Origin: Peteryoungia rhizophila
GTDB taxonomy: Bacteria; Pseudomonadota; Alphaproteobacteria; Rhizobiales; Rhizobiaceae
Assembly: GCF_004912145.1 (NCBI RefSeq)
Contig: NZ_STGT01000002.1
Location: forward strand, 1-64,000
DNA: 64,000 bases
Direction of reading: 5' to 3'
Shown: piece after piece, positions 18,281 to 27,269 of the stretch
How positions within the stretch are numbered: position 1 is the stretch's first letter
Layout of the letters: each line of letters begins with the position of its first letter
Notes under the pieces: generated by a model
Told to the model about the DNA's origin: nothing
What the model saw: the letters and a program-made list of their open reading frames with translations, nothing else
The model's database searches: none
Translations under genes and position numbers: made by a program

Positions 18281-19276
18281 TCAAACGGTCTCGCCCGGCA
18301 CGAGCCGCGTCGGCACGAAGGTGATGGTCTGTACGGGCTCGCCTTTCAGCTTCGCGACCAGTGCCTCGGCCGCCGCCTTGCCGATACTGGTCGTCGGCAC
18401 AACGGTCGTGGTCAGGCGCTTCTGGAGGATGGAGGCCGCTTCCATGCCGCCCCAACCGGCAATGCCGATATCCTCCGGCACGCTCAAACCCCGCGACTGA
18501 CAGAAGGCGAGGCCGCCGATCGCCATCTCGTCGTTATGGAAATAGACGACATCGAAGTCGTTCTTTCGGCTGAGCAGGGTCTCCAGGCCATAGTAGCCGG
18601 CATAGAAGCCCGGCGCATCGTGCAGCATTTCTGAATCGACGATCGGATGTCCGGCACGGGCGAGTGCATCGCGGAACCCCTCGAAACGCGCTTGTCCCAT
18701 CACGTCCGAGCGAGCGAGCGCACCGACATAGCCAGCCTTGCGGCGGCCGCGCGCCAGGAGATGCCGGGCCATTTCGGCGCCGCAGTCGGCATGGGAAAAG
18801 CCAACGGCCATATCGATCGGGCTCGTCGTCAGATCCCAGATCTCGACCACGGGAATTGCCGCGCTGCGCAGGAGCTCGATCGTGCCGGGTGTGTGGTGGC
18901 GCCCGGAGAGAATGAGGCCCGCCGGACGCCAGCTGACCACCTGCCGGATCCAGGCTTCTTCCTCCGACATCGAGTGATCACTGGCGCCGATGATCAGCTG
19001 GTAGCCGAGGCGACCCAAGGCCCGGTCCACGCCATCAAGCACATGCCCAAACAAGCCCGATGTCAGGCGCGGGACACACATGCCGACGAGGGTCTCGGCC
19101 TGATCGGAGCCGAAGGCGGCCGCAAGGCGGTTCGGGACGTAGCCCAGTTGCCCGGCGATCTCCATGACCTTCCGCCGTGTCTGGTCGGAAAAACCGGATC
19201 CATCGCGAAGCACGCGACTGACCGTCATCTTCGACACGCCTGCGGCACGGGCGATATCCTCAAGATTGGCCTTCAT
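18281..19276 (-). CDS. LacI-family regulator (ABC transporter locus)
   Basis: A 331-residue LacI/GalR regulator: HTH LEDIARAAGVSKMTVSRVL, hinge QLGYVPNRLAAAF, then the effector domain (TLVGMCVPRLTSGLFGHVLD onward, with GWGGMEAASI near the C-terminus). It is the third LacI protein in 11.5 kb and belongs to the same broad branch as the other two. It is divergent from the sugar ABC operon at 19425, with two palindromes in the gap (19320-19333 and 19374-19386), so it is most likely the repressor of that operon. Its effector may be the ABC substrate or a catabolic intermediate. Confidence 0.87.
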   Translation of the reverse strand: MKANLEDIARAAGVSKMTVSRVLRDGSGFSDQTRRKVMEIAGQLGYVPNRLAAAFGSDQAETLVGMCVPRLTSGLFGHVLDGVDRALGRLGYQLIIGASDHSMSEEEAWIRQVVSWRPAGLILSGRHHTPGTIELLRSAAIPVVEIWDLTTSPIDMAVGFSHADCGAEMARHLLARGRRKAGYVGALARSDVMGQARFEGFRDALARAGHPIVDSEMLHDAPGFYAGYYGLETLLSRKNDFDVVYFHNDEMAIGGLAFCQSRGLSVPEDIGIAGWGGMEAASILQKRLTTTVVPTTSIGKAAAEALVAKLKGEPVQTITFVPTRLVPGETV

Positions 19277-19319
19277 CGGGGCGTTTGCCCCGTAATGTCA
19301 CGGCCAGAGGCACAGTTCA

Positions 19320-19386
19320 TGTTATCGATAACTTTCGGCTTGACTCGGTAAAACATGGAGGTAGGTTAATTACGTTACCGGTAAAC
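19320..19386. promoter_or_regulatory. Two LacI-type operators before the ABC operon
   Basis: The first, at 19320-19333, contains the perfect 12-mer GTTATCGATAAC (19321-19332), the same core as at 15.3 kb. The second, GTTACCGGTAAAC (19374-19386), has the perfect core TTACCGGTAA and matches the E. coli gluconate-repressor box well. Centres are about 53 bp apart, roughly five helical turns, which would allow DNA looping. Confidence 0.65.
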
Positions 19387-19424
19387 CAGACGCAAGATCT
19401 GACCGGCTCGGGAGGAGAATCATC

Positions 19425-20918
19425 ATGCAACCGTCTACAGGCGGCCTGCTTTTCGATCGAATCATGAAATCCTTTGGTGGCACGCAGGCCCTCAAAGGTG
19501 TTTCGCTGAAGGTCGAGCGTGGCGAAATCGTCGCCTTGCTCGGCGAGAACGGAGCCGGCAAGTCGACGCTCATCAAGGTCCTCGGCGGCATCCACCGCCC
19601 CGACGAGGGTGGCGTCTTCATCGATGGCGTGCCTTACGCCCATGAGGCCGGCAAGGCCGGCGGCCAGAAGGTCGCCTTCATCCATCAGGACCTCGGCCTG
19701 ATCGAGTGGATGAGCGTTGCAGAGAACATTGCCCTTTCCCTCGGTTACGTGAAGAAAGGTCGCCGGATCGACTGGCTTGCCACCGAGGCTCTGGCCGACA
19801 AGGCGCTCTCGCTTGTCGAGGCCGACTTTTCAGCGACGGCGCGTGTCTCGGGTCTCACTCGCACGCAGAAGTCGCTCGTTGCCATCGCCCGTGCTCTCGC
19901 TGCCGATTGCGACTACCTCGTCCTCGACGAGCCGACTGCCAGCCTTCCGGCAGATGAGGTGGAGCGGCTGTTTGCGGCTCTCCGTCCGCTGAAAGCGGGC
20001 GGCGTCGGCATGATCTATGTGAGCCATCGGCTGGATGAAATCTTCCGCATCGCCGATCGGGTCGCCGTTCTGCGTGATGGCCAGATGGTCGGGATGCGGG
20101 CGATCGAACATACGACGCCGGAGGAACTGGTCGGGCTGATCGTGGGGAGGAAGGCGCGCGAAATCGCACGGCCTGCCATTCTCGAAGGGCCTTCCATCCT
20201 GAAGGTCGATAGTCTTGCGACCGGAGCCGTCGGCCCTGTCAGTTTCGAGATCCGTCGTGGCGAGTTGTTGGGGCTCGCAGGGCTTCGCGGTGCCGGTCAC
20301 GAGGATGTCGGCCGGGCCCTCTTCGGCCTCATCCCGCATGCAGGGAAGATCACGCTGAACGGCGTTGCGCCGGACTTGAAGGATGCCGGTGCCGCCATGC
20401 GCTCCGGGATCGGTCTCGTGGCTCGCGATCGGGTCGCCGAAAGTGTCGCACCGGGGCTCAGCATCCGGGAAAATGCGTTTCTTAATCCATCCGCCACCGG
20501 CCGGCGCCTGCTGAGCCTTTTGTCTCCCAAGGCGGAAGACGCTCTTGCTCAGGAGCTCGGTCGCCGCGTCGGGCTTTCGCCGAATGACCCGACACTTGCG
20601 ATCGAGGCTCTCTCGGGTGGCAATCAGCAGAAGGTGGTGGTTGGGCGCTGGCTCGATTCCGGGCGGCGCCTGCTGATCGCGGAAGATCCGACCGCCGGCG
20701 TCGATGTCGGAGCCAAGGCCGAGATCTATCACCTTCTCTATCAGGCTCTCGCAAGCGGCATGGGCGTCCTCGTGGTGTCCACCGATTTCGAAGAGACCGC
20801 CAATATCTGCCATCGCGCCATCGTCTTCAGCCGCGGCCTGCCCGTGGTCGAGCTGAGTGGCGTCGAACTGTCAACCGAATCCCTGATCCAGGCCGCATCG
20901 GCCGGTGAAGCCGCCTGA
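19425..20918 (+). CDS. Sugar ABC transporter ATPase (RbsA-like, two NBDs)
   Basis: A 497-residue ATPase with two nucleotide-binding domains, as in ribose/xylose-type importers. Domain 1 has Walker A GENGAGKST (40-48) and Walker B YLVLDEPT, but the signature LSGGQ is replaced by LTRTQ (144-148). Domain 2 has the degenerate P-loop usual for this family (GLAGLRGAGHED) and a normal LSGGNQQKV signature. It is the first gene of an ATPase-permease-binding-protein-HbpS-like operon, probably repressed by the divergent LacI protein. Substrate unknown; a sugar acid or polyol is suggested by context. Confidence 0.9.
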   Translation: MQPSTGGLLFDRIMKSFGGTQALKGVSLKVERGEIVALLGENGAGKSTLIKVLGGIHRPDEGGVFIDGVPYAHEAGKAGGQKVAFIHQDLGLIEWMSVAENIALSLGYVKKGRRIDWLATEALADKALSLVEADFSATARVSGLTRTQKSLVAIARALAADCDYLVLDEPTASLPADEVERLFAALRPLKAGGVGMIYVSHRLDEIFRIADRVAVLRDGQMVGMRAIEHTTPEELVGLIVGRKAREIARPAILEGPSILKVDSLATGAVGPVSFEIRRGELLGLAGLRGAGHEDVGRALFGLIPHAGKITLNGVAPDLKDAGAAMRSGIGLVARDRVAESVAPGLSIRENAFLNPSATGRRLLSLLSPKAEDALAQELGRRVGLSPNDPTLAIEALSGGNQQKVVVGRWLDSGRRLLIAEDPTAGVDVGAKAEIYHLLYQALASGMGVLVVSTDFEETANICHRAIVFSRGLPVVELSGVELSTESLIQAASAGEAA

Positions 20919-20926
20919 GGACCGCC

Positions 20927-21949
20927 ATGCCCGGTATCCAATCCAACGCTGTCGAACCCACCAAGGACGAATTGCGGGGCCTGTCGCCCGGTCGCAAGCT
21001 TGTGCGCCAGGCGCCCACTTATGGGCTGGTGATCCTGATGTTCGGCCTGATCGTGCTGTTCTCGATCCTGCTGCCGACCACATTCCCGACCATGCTGAAT
21101 GTCAGGGCCATCCTCTCCGACAAGGCGATCATCGCGCTCCTGTCGCTCGCGGCCATGATCCCCATGGTCGCCGGACGCATCGACCTCACGGTCGGTTACG
21201 GCATCGTCCTCTGGCACATTCTCGCGATCAGCCTGCAGACGCTCTACGGCTTCCCCTGGCCGGTTGCGGTCGCCATCGTGCTCGTTCTCGGTGTCGTGAT
21301 CGGCGCGCTGAATGGCCTCCTCGTCGAGGTCGCGCGCATCGACAGTTTCATCGCAACGCTTGGGACTGGGACCGTCCTCTATGCCGTCGCGCTCTGGCAT
21401 ACCGGCGGCCGCCAAATGGTCGGCGCCTTGCCTGACGCCTTTTACGCGATCAACGGCACCTTCGTCTTCGGCCTGCCGATCACAGCGGTCTATGTGCTGA
21501 TCATCACCTTCGTGCTCTGGATCGCGCTCGAATACACGCCGGTCGGCCGCTATCTCTATGCGATCGGCGCCAACCAGCGGGCGGCCGAACTCAACGGTAT
21601 TCCGACGCGCAAGTTCGTCATCGGTGCCTTCGTCGCGTCAGGTCTGATGACGGCACTCGCCGGCGTTTTGCTCGCCTCGAAGCTGCGCATCGGCCAGGCT
21701 TCGGTCGGTCTCGAATTCCTGCTGCCGGCGCTTGTCGGCGCTTTCCTTGGCTCCACCACCATCAAACCCGGACGCGTCAATGTCTGGGGCACCATCGTCG
21801 GCGTGATGATCCTCGCCGTCGGTATTTCCGGCATCCAGCAGTTCGGCGGCAGCTTCTGGGTGGAGCCGTTGTTCAACGGCACGACCCTTTTGATCGCCAT
21901 CGGGATCGCCGGTTACGCGCAAAGAAAGAAAGGCGCGAAGTCGAAATAG
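20927..21949 (+). CDS. Sugar ABC transporter permease (RbsC-like)
   Basis: A 340-residue membrane protein with about eight to ten helices and RbsC/XylH-type motifs. These are MVAGRIDLTVGYGIVLWH near the N-terminal third, GALNGLLVEVARIDSFIATLGTG in a shortened form of the family's usual stretch, and GANQRAAELNGIPTRKFVIG in the cytoplasmic coupling region. It starts 8 bp after the ATPase stop. A single permease gene means it should act as a homodimer with the double-NBD ATPase. Confidence 0.9.
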   Translation: MPGIQSNAVEPTKDELRGLSPGRKLVRQAPTYGLVILMFGLIVLFSILLPTTFPTMLNVRAILSDKAIIALLSLAAMIPMVAGRIDLTVGYGIVLWHILAISLQTLYGFPWPVAVAIVLVLGVVIGALNGLLVEVARIDSFIATLGTGTVLYAVALWHTGGRQMVGALPDAFYAINGTFVFGLPITAVYVLIITFVLWIALEYTPVGRYLYAIGANQRAAELNGIPTRKFVIGAFVASGLMTALAGVLLASKLRIGQASVGLEFLLPALVGAFLGSTTIKPGRVNVWGTIVGVMILAVGISGIQQFGGSFWVEPLFNGTTLLIAIGIAGYAQRKKGAKSK

Positions 21950-21976
21950 TTCGTTCAGCTACTTTGGGAGGAAACC

Positions 21977-23065
21977 ATGCTGAAGAGAGCCCTAGCCGTT
22001 TCAATTCTGGCGCTGACGGCCGCCATGCCTGCCCATGCCGACGCGATTTCGGACGCGATGGCGGAAGTCCAGAAATATGCCGGCGAAAAGACCACCTGGG
22101 ATGGCCCGACCAGCGGCCCGACCGCAGCGAGCGCCAAGAAGGTTGTCGTACTGGCCGCCGACATGAAGAATGGCGGTATTCTCGGTGTCACAAACGGTAT
22201 CGAGGAAGCGGCAGCAAAGATCGGTTGGGAGGTCACCGTTCTTGATGGTGCAGGCTCCGTCCAGAGCCGCGCCGGTGCCTTCGGCCAGGCGCTTGCGCTC
22301 AAACCCGATGGCATCATCATCAACGGCTTCGATGCCGTCGAGCAGCAGGCGGCCCTGAAGCAGGCTTGTGATGCCGGTATCCCGATGGTGAGCTGGCATG
22401 CCGGTCCCGTGATCGGTCCTGACCCGACCAACTGCCTTTTCGCCAATGTCTCGACCGATGCCATGGAAGTCTCCGCCGCTGCCGGGAAATGGGCCTTTGC
22501 CGATGCCGGCGGCAAGCCGGGTGTGGTGATCTTCACCGACTCGACCTATGCCATCGCCATTGCCAAGGCCGACAAGATCAAGGAAACGATCGAGAAGCTC
22601 GGCGGGACTGTGCTCGAATATGTCGACACCCCGATTGCCGATACCTCCAACCGCATGCCGACGCTGACGACCTCGCTCCTGCAGAAATATGGCGCGAGCT
22701 GGACGCATGCGCTTGCCATCAACGACATCTATTTCGACTTCATGGGGCCGAGCCTGGCTGCTGCCGGCATTGCCGGTGATGGCGCGCCGAAGGCTGTCGC
22801 TGCCGGTGACGGCTCTGAGTCTGCCTATCAGCGTATCCGTTCGAGCCAGTATCAGGCTGTGACGGTCGCCGAGCCCCTCAACTTGCAGGGCTGGCAGCTG
22901 ATCGACGAGTTGAACCGCGCCGTCAGCAAGGTAGAGTGGTCAGGCTACACCTCGCCGCTGCATGTCGTCACCAAGGCGAACATAAGCTCGGATGGTGGTG
23001 ACAAGAACATCTTCGATCCGGGCAATGGCTATCGCGATCAGTATGCGAAGATCTGGGGCAAGTAA
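21977..23065 (+). CDS. Sugar ABC transporter periplasmic binding protein
   Basis: A 362-residue type-I periplasmic binding protein (RbsB-like). A Sec signal ends near PAHA (residues 18-21). The mature part contains KKVVVLAADMKNGGILGVTNG, the family's first strand-helix, and ALKPDGIIINGFDAVEQQ. It is somewhat longer than RbsB because of an N-terminal mature extension of about 40 residues. It follows the permease by 27 bp and is itself followed by a strong intercistronic hairpin. The substrate cannot be read from sequence. Confidence 0.9.
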   Translation: MLKRALAVSILALTAAMPAHADAISDAMAEVQKYAGEKTTWDGPTSGPTAASAKKVVVLAADMKNGGILGVTNGIEEAAAKIGWEVTVLDGAGSVQSRAGAFGQALALKPDGIIINGFDAVEQQAALKQACDAGIPMVSWHAGPVIGPDPTNCLFANVSTDAMEVSAAAGKWAFADAGGKPGVVIFTDSTYAIAIAKADKIKETIEKLGGTVLEYVDTPIADTSNRMPTLTTSLLQKYGASWTHALAINDIYFDFMGPSLAAAGIAGDGAPKAVAAGDGSESAYQRIRSSQYQAVTVAEPLNLQGWQLIDELNRAVSKVEWSGYTSPLHVVTKANISSDGGDKNIFDPGNGYRDQYAKIWGK

Positions 23066-23077
23066 CACTTGGCCGTC

Positions 23078-23110
23078 CGCGGCCGGCACGGCTCCTCCGT
23101 GTCGGCCGCG
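23078..23110 (+). other. Intercistronic 14-bp hairpin after binding-protein gene
   Basis: CGCGGCCGGCACGG and CCGTGTCGGCCGCG pair over 14 bp with one G-T pair, around loop CTCCT. No T-run follows and another gene starts 30 bp later. It is therefore more likely an mRNA-stabilising or partially terminating element than an operon end. Confidence 0.65.
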
Positions 23111-23139
23111 TCTATCAAATTTGAATAAGGAACGCGTGC

Positions 23140-23571
23140 ATGAGCAGCTTCTTCGAGCCTTCGGCGCAATTGACGGACAAGGGCGTGCTCGCCATGCTGC
23201 AGGCGGCGATCGACATGGCCTCCGCGATGGGGCAGCCGCAATGTATTGTCGTTGTCGATCAGAGCGGAGTGGTGCTCGGGTCCTTCCGCATGCAGGGCTC
23301 GCGCTTCCTGTCCCTGAAGAGTGCGCTTGCCAAGGCCAGAACGGCTGCGTCCATCAATGCGCCGTCGACGGCTATTCCGGAGCATGCGCGTTTGCTGATT
23401 TCCGGCGCCACCCAGGGCGAAGTGACCGGGCTCAAGGGCGGCCTGCCGATCCGTTTCGGCGGTGTTCTTGTCGGTGGCATCGGCATCGGTTCCGGCAGCG
23501 GCGACCAGGATGAGGAGGTGGCGCGCGCAGCCCTTCACGCAATCGGCGCAGATCCGGCTTCCAGCAGTTGA
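23140..23571 (+). CDS. GlcG/HbpS-family protein
   Basis: A 143-residue protein of the GlcG/HbpS/PduO-C family, which includes heme-binding and cofactor-linked small proteins often found beside sugar or glycolate genes. Family features are LQAAIDMASAMGQPQCIVVV, ALAKARTAASINAPS and the glycine-rich end GGLPIRFGGVLVGGIGIG. No signal peptide is visible, so it is probably cytoplasmic. It is the last gene of the ABC operon; AAGGA at 23126-23130 precedes the ATG. Its role in this pathway is unknown. Confidence 0.75.
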   Translation: MSSFFEPSAQLTDKGVLAMLQAAIDMASAMGQPQCIVVVDQSGVVLGSFRMQGSRFLSLKSALAKARTAASINAPSTAIPEHARLLISGATQGEVTGLKGGLPIRFGGVLVGGIGIGSGSGDQDEEVARAALHAIGADPASSS

Positions 23572-23659
23572 AGGTGGTTTTTGGCGACGCGGAGATCAGG
23601 CCTTCTGGTTGCCGCGTTTCGCTTTCCATCGACGTGTGATCATCGATGCTCTACGGAGG

Positions 23660-24820
23660 TCACGATCCATTCCCGAAACCCGTCGTGGCCAGCTTGACCC
23701 TGTTGCGCCCTGAATTCTTGGCCTTGTAAAGGGCCTGATCTGCCTGACGGTACGCCTCTGTCAGCCCGAATTCGGACGAGACTGACGCCACGCCGAAACT
23801 TGCCGTGACATTGATGGAAGGCGGAAGATTGAGCAGGGACATGGTCTCGAGCCTCAGCCGCTGGGCAAGCTGAACCGCAGCATCCACTTCGGTCCTGGAA
23901 AGAAACAGGGCGAACTCTTCACCGCCCAGGCGGCCGACAGCGGAGTTAGGGGGCGCATTGAGACGAAGGCGCGCGCCGAAGGCCTGGATGACTGTGTCGC
24001 CGACATGGTGGCCGAACGTATCGTTGATCTGTTTGAAGTGGTCGAGATCACACAAGATAATGGCGTGGGGGCCGGTTGGGTCGTGACGAAACAGCGCCTG
24101 AACACGGCGGTCGAATCCCCGCCTGTTCGAGAGCCCAGACAGGATGTCGATTTCCGACTCCGTTCTTTGCACTGCGATGATTTCCAGCACGAGCTTTGCA
24201 AGCAGGGTCAAGCCGACCGCGACCATCAAGACGGCCGTCATACTCTGGGAGATGAGGGCATAATTCGTGTGAATATAGTCGCTTGCCTTCGCGCCTGATC
24301 CGAATACGACAGCCAGTCCCGCCTTGGCGAAGAAATGGATGCCTGTCGTCAACAGCAGCAAGCCCAGAAATCGGTCTATTGCCGTGCGCTCGCGCGCCAA
24401 GATCACGATCAAAGCGCCCGCGAGAACAACAATCGCGAAGGGGCTCTGGTAAAGAAATGCCTGAAGGGGCGTTCCTCGGGGGAGGTCGTAGATCACATAG
24501 GCCAGGAACAGAGCCGCCGACACGAATATGGCGGTGATCCGAGTGTCGACCCTTCGGCGATACATTTCACCGATCCCGATGGTCAACATCACCATTCCGC
24601 AGAGAACCGTTGCAAAGGCACCCAATGCCCAGATCTTCGGTGGACCCAGATAGGCCAGCAGAAGCTCGCAGACCGCAGATGTCGAGGCGATACCGAAACC
24701 TGCGCCGAGCCACATTGCGCCCTTGCGAGACTGGCTGCGCCGGGCGACGACGACAAACACGGCGCCAAACGACATGGCGACAACAAAGTTGACTACCAGG
24801 AAAAATGTTGCCCCGTTCAT
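23660..24820 (-). CDS. Membrane-bound diguanylate cyclase (GGDEF)
   Basis: A 386-residue protein with six or so membrane helices in residues 1-215 and a C-terminal GGDEF domain (about 222-380). The active-site motif is GGEEF at 299-303, and LCDLDHFKQINDTFGHHVGD (257-276) gives the metal and substrate residues, so it should make cyclic di-GMP. The inhibitory RxxD I-site, expected at 290-293, is PPNS here, so product inhibition by that site should be missing. The N-terminal domain is not one I recognise; it may sense a membrane or small-molecule signal. It is a single gene between the sugar ABC operon and the sensor-kinase operon. Confidence 0.9.
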   Translation of the reverse strand: MNGATFFLVVNFVVAMSFGAVFVVVARRSQSRKGAMWLGAGFGIASTSAVCELLLAYLGPPKIWALGAFATVLCGMVMLTIGIGEMYRRRVDTRITAIFVSAALFLAYVIYDLPRGTPLQAFLYQSPFAIVVLAGALIVILARERTAIDRFLGLLLLTTGIHFFAKAGLAVVFGSGAKASDYIHTNYALISQSMTAVLMVAVGLTLLAKLVLEIIAVQRTESEIDILSGLSNRRGFDRRVQALFRHDPTGPHAIILCDLDHFKQINDTFGHHVGDTVIQAFGARLRLNAPPNSAVGRLGGEEFALFLSRTEVDAAVQLAQRLRLETMSLLNLPPSINVTASFGVASVSSEFGLTEAYRQADQALYKAKNSGRNRVKLATTGFGNGS

Positions 24821-25142
24821 TGCCTTGCCGCCGTAACCTGGTTGCGTCCGCTACTATCTCGCGTGTTTTGGATACTCCGCAAGTGTGAACGTTTTCATCA
24901 ACGGCGAGAAGAATGAGCGCACGGAGGGCTCAGACCAGAGTGGCGTCAGCCCGGTGCAGGGAGGCAAGAAGGGAGAAGGTTGGCAACACAAGGAGCGGCC
25001 ATCTGCTTTCCATATTGCGGAGGGAGACCCATGCCGACCGCCAGATCTGCGATCATCGACGAGCTCGGTCCCTGGCTCAGGGAGAGCACGAATGACACGA
25101 TGCAGCAAAGACATAATGCTCGTGACTCCGGGGTGCAGTTTG
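24821..25142. other. 322-bp intergenic region, no gene seen
   Basis: Lies upstream of the diguanylate cyclase and downstream of the sensor kinase, both on the minus strand. It should hold the cyclase promoter and the end of the kinase transcript. Open frames here lack Shine-Dalgarno sequences and protein-like composition. I see no clear palindrome or terminator. Confidence 0.5.
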
Positions 25143-27269
25143 TTAGGCTGCCCCTCTTGCATTGCTCTCAGCTTCGCTCACCGGAAAATGCAGTTCCACC
25201 ACTGTGCCCTCGCCCGGACGTGACACGATCCTGACATCCCCGCCGGATTGACGGACGAAGCCGTAGACCATCGCCAGCCCCAGACCGGAGCCCCCCGTCT
25301 TCGAACGCGTGGTGAAATAGGGTTCCAGCGCCTGGTCAAGGACTTCGGGCGACATTCCTACCCCTTCGTCCACAACCGCGATCACCAGAGTATCCATGAC
25401 TTTGTGTGCCTGCACACGGATCGGTCCTCCCGTGGGCATTGCTGCCGCCGCGTTCAGGCAAAGGTTCAGGACGGATTGCTCCAGAAGCGCCGGGTCAAGT
25501 TTGATTGTCGGCAAGTCGGCGGCGACCAGGAGCTCAAGCCGATTGCGGGAGCCGATTGCCATTTCCAGCACATCGGCCATGCCGTGAAGAATGGCGGCGA
25601 CGTCGATCGAGGCCGGGCGGATCTGTTGCTGGCTGCCGACCGAGAGCATGCTCGTGGCGAGTGCCCGTCCCCGTTCTGCAGCCTTGCGGATGCGTCCGAG
25701 ATGGCGCTTCTGCCGGTCGGTGAAGTCGGGTTCGCGCTCGAGCAAGCCCAAACTCCCGGTGATGATGCCGATCATGTTGCCGACTTCATGGCTCACTTGG
25801 TGCGTCATGCGCATGACCACGTCGAGGCGCTGGGCCCGCGCAGCCTCCACTTCCTGACGGTCCATGGCGGTCACGTCACGCGTCAGCAGCACGACGCCGC
25901 CATCAGGCTGTCGCGAGGCCGAGATTTCCACGACTTGATCGTCGGGGAAACGATGTCGCAAAAGCCGCCTCTCGACGAGCGAGCCGGGTTCCTGTTCGTT
26001 CGGCATCAGCAGGGGATCGATTTCGGGAATGGTCCCGATGAAACGTCTGAGCGGCATTTTCCGCGACGAGCCTGACTGTCGCATCAGCTCGATGATCCGG
26101 CGGTTCATCGTGATCGGCCGGCCCGCCGGGTCGAAAAGCGCGATGCCTTCATTCATCGTGCGGAAGGTGGACCGGATCGTGCGCGCAGCTGCTTCCGCCG
26201 TGCGTCTCAGCCGGGAGACACGATCGACGCTTTCCTTGAAGGCACGGAAAGCATCGAGCAAACGGATCAGCTCCGTTTCGGTCCCTGCGTAAACAGGCGG
26301 CCCTACGTTTTCCTCACCGCGAGCGAGCGCATTCATCCCGCGCGAAAGGTCGCCGATCCCATGCGAGACGCGCATGACCGAGCGAATGGAGAGAATCGCC
26401 AGGATAACGACGGCGAGCGATGCGAGAACGATCATCACGAGCAATTGGCGCAGGGCGCTCGATGTGGATTCGAGGTTGCGATTGAGCGCGCCCGCTACGG
26501 TCTCGCTCTGGGTTTCCGTGGCGTGGGAGAGGTCACGGGACACGGTATGCAATCGCGAGACGGAGGCGCGTATCGTGAACATCTCCAGGAGATAGCGCGT
26601 CTGGGCTTCGAATATCCTTCGATAGGGCGCAAGCTGTTGATCAGAGACCCTGAGATCGGGGCCGGGGGCCAGCATCCGGACTGCAGTTTCTGCGACGAAG
26701 CGACGCTGAAGCTCTCCGAGTTGGAACAGGCTGTCGGATGTCGATGCAGCCTGCGCAATGCCGTTCAGACGCAGGCGCAGATCTGGATCCCGGATGGTGC
26801 GGCTGGTCGCGATCTCGCCGAGGGCAACAGCCGCTTCGGCCTTATGCACCTGGGCGGCATCAGCATTTGCCGCCAGTGCCAGTGTCTGAGCCTCGATGCT
26901 TTCAAGGAGCTCAATGATCCGGCGCGCGCCGGTGCCCTGGATAGCCGCGCCGGGCTGATCCGGTGACATGGTTTCAAGGAGCGCCTTCACTTGCGCGACT
27001 ACAGCGCGGCTTTCGCTCGAGACACGGTAGGGCGAAGTGGCATTCATCAGGAACGGTGCGCTCGAGACGAGGTCGGAGACCTGTCTGGATACAAGCGACG
27101 CTTTCGCGAGGCTCGAAAAGGCCTGCACGCTATAATCCGACATCTCGTTGCGTGCCTTCTCCAGGCCGTAGATGGCGACGGCCGAAAGCAACAGGACGGA
27201 GACGCAGATGAAGGAGATCGCGAAGGGCAATCGGAAGGCGATGGAGGATAGAAAGGCGCGATTGATCAA
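25143..27269 (-). CDS. Hybrid-less sensor histidine kinase with large periplasmic domain
   Basis: A 708-residue kinase. Helix 1 (about 15-36) and helix 2 (about 276-296) enclose some 240 mostly helical periplasmic residues, like TorS- or PgtB-type sensors. A HAMP linker (297-350), a PAS-like domain (365-470) and the catalytic core follow. The phosphoacceptor is His494 in HQVSHEVGN; the N-box is LNLCLNAAAAM (Asn606), G1 is DEGVGM and G2 is GGSGLGLAM. There is no receiver domain. It overlaps the response regulator gene by 4 bp and is transcribed away from the tandem binding-protein genes at 28.2 kb, which it probably controls. I propose it reads a binding protein rather than a free ligand. Confidence 0.92.
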   Translation of the reverse strand: MINRAFLSSIAFRLPFAISFICVSVLLLSAVAIYGLEKARNEMSDYSVQAFSSLAKASLVSRQVSDLVSSAPFLMNATSPYRVSSESRAVVAQVKALLETMSPDQPGAAIQGTGARRIIELLESIEAQTLALAANADAAQVHKAEAAVALGEIATSRTIRDPDLRLRLNGIAQAASTSDSLFQLGELQRRFVAETAVRMLAPGPDLRVSDQQLAPYRRIFEAQTRYLLEMFTIRASVSRLHTVSRDLSHATETQSETVAGALNRNLESTSSALRQLLVMIVLASLAVVILAILSIRSVMRVSHGIGDLSRGMNALARGEENVGPPVYAGTETELIRLLDAFRAFKESVDRVSRLRRTAEAAARTIRSTFRTMNEGIALFDPAGRPITMNRRIIELMRQSGSSRKMPLRRFIGTIPEIDPLLMPNEQEPGSLVERRLLRHRFPDDQVVEISASRQPDGGVVLLTRDVTAMDRQEVEAARAQRLDVVMRMTHQVSHEVGNMIGIITGSLGLLEREPDFTDRQKRHLGRIRKAAERGRALATSMLSVGSQQQIRPASIDVAAILHGMADVLEMAIGSRNRLELLVAADLPTIKLDPALLEQSVLNLCLNAAAAMPTGGPIRVQAHKVMDTLVIAVVDEGVGMSPEVLDQALEPYFTTRSKTGGSGLGLAMVYGFVRQSGGDVRIVSRPGEGTVVELHFPVSEAESNARGAA

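Noticed and set aside
24885..25223. A 112-codon plus-strand frame between the cyclase and the kinase genes
   Set aside because: Low-complexity composition, no start signal, and it runs into the antisense of the kinase 3' end.
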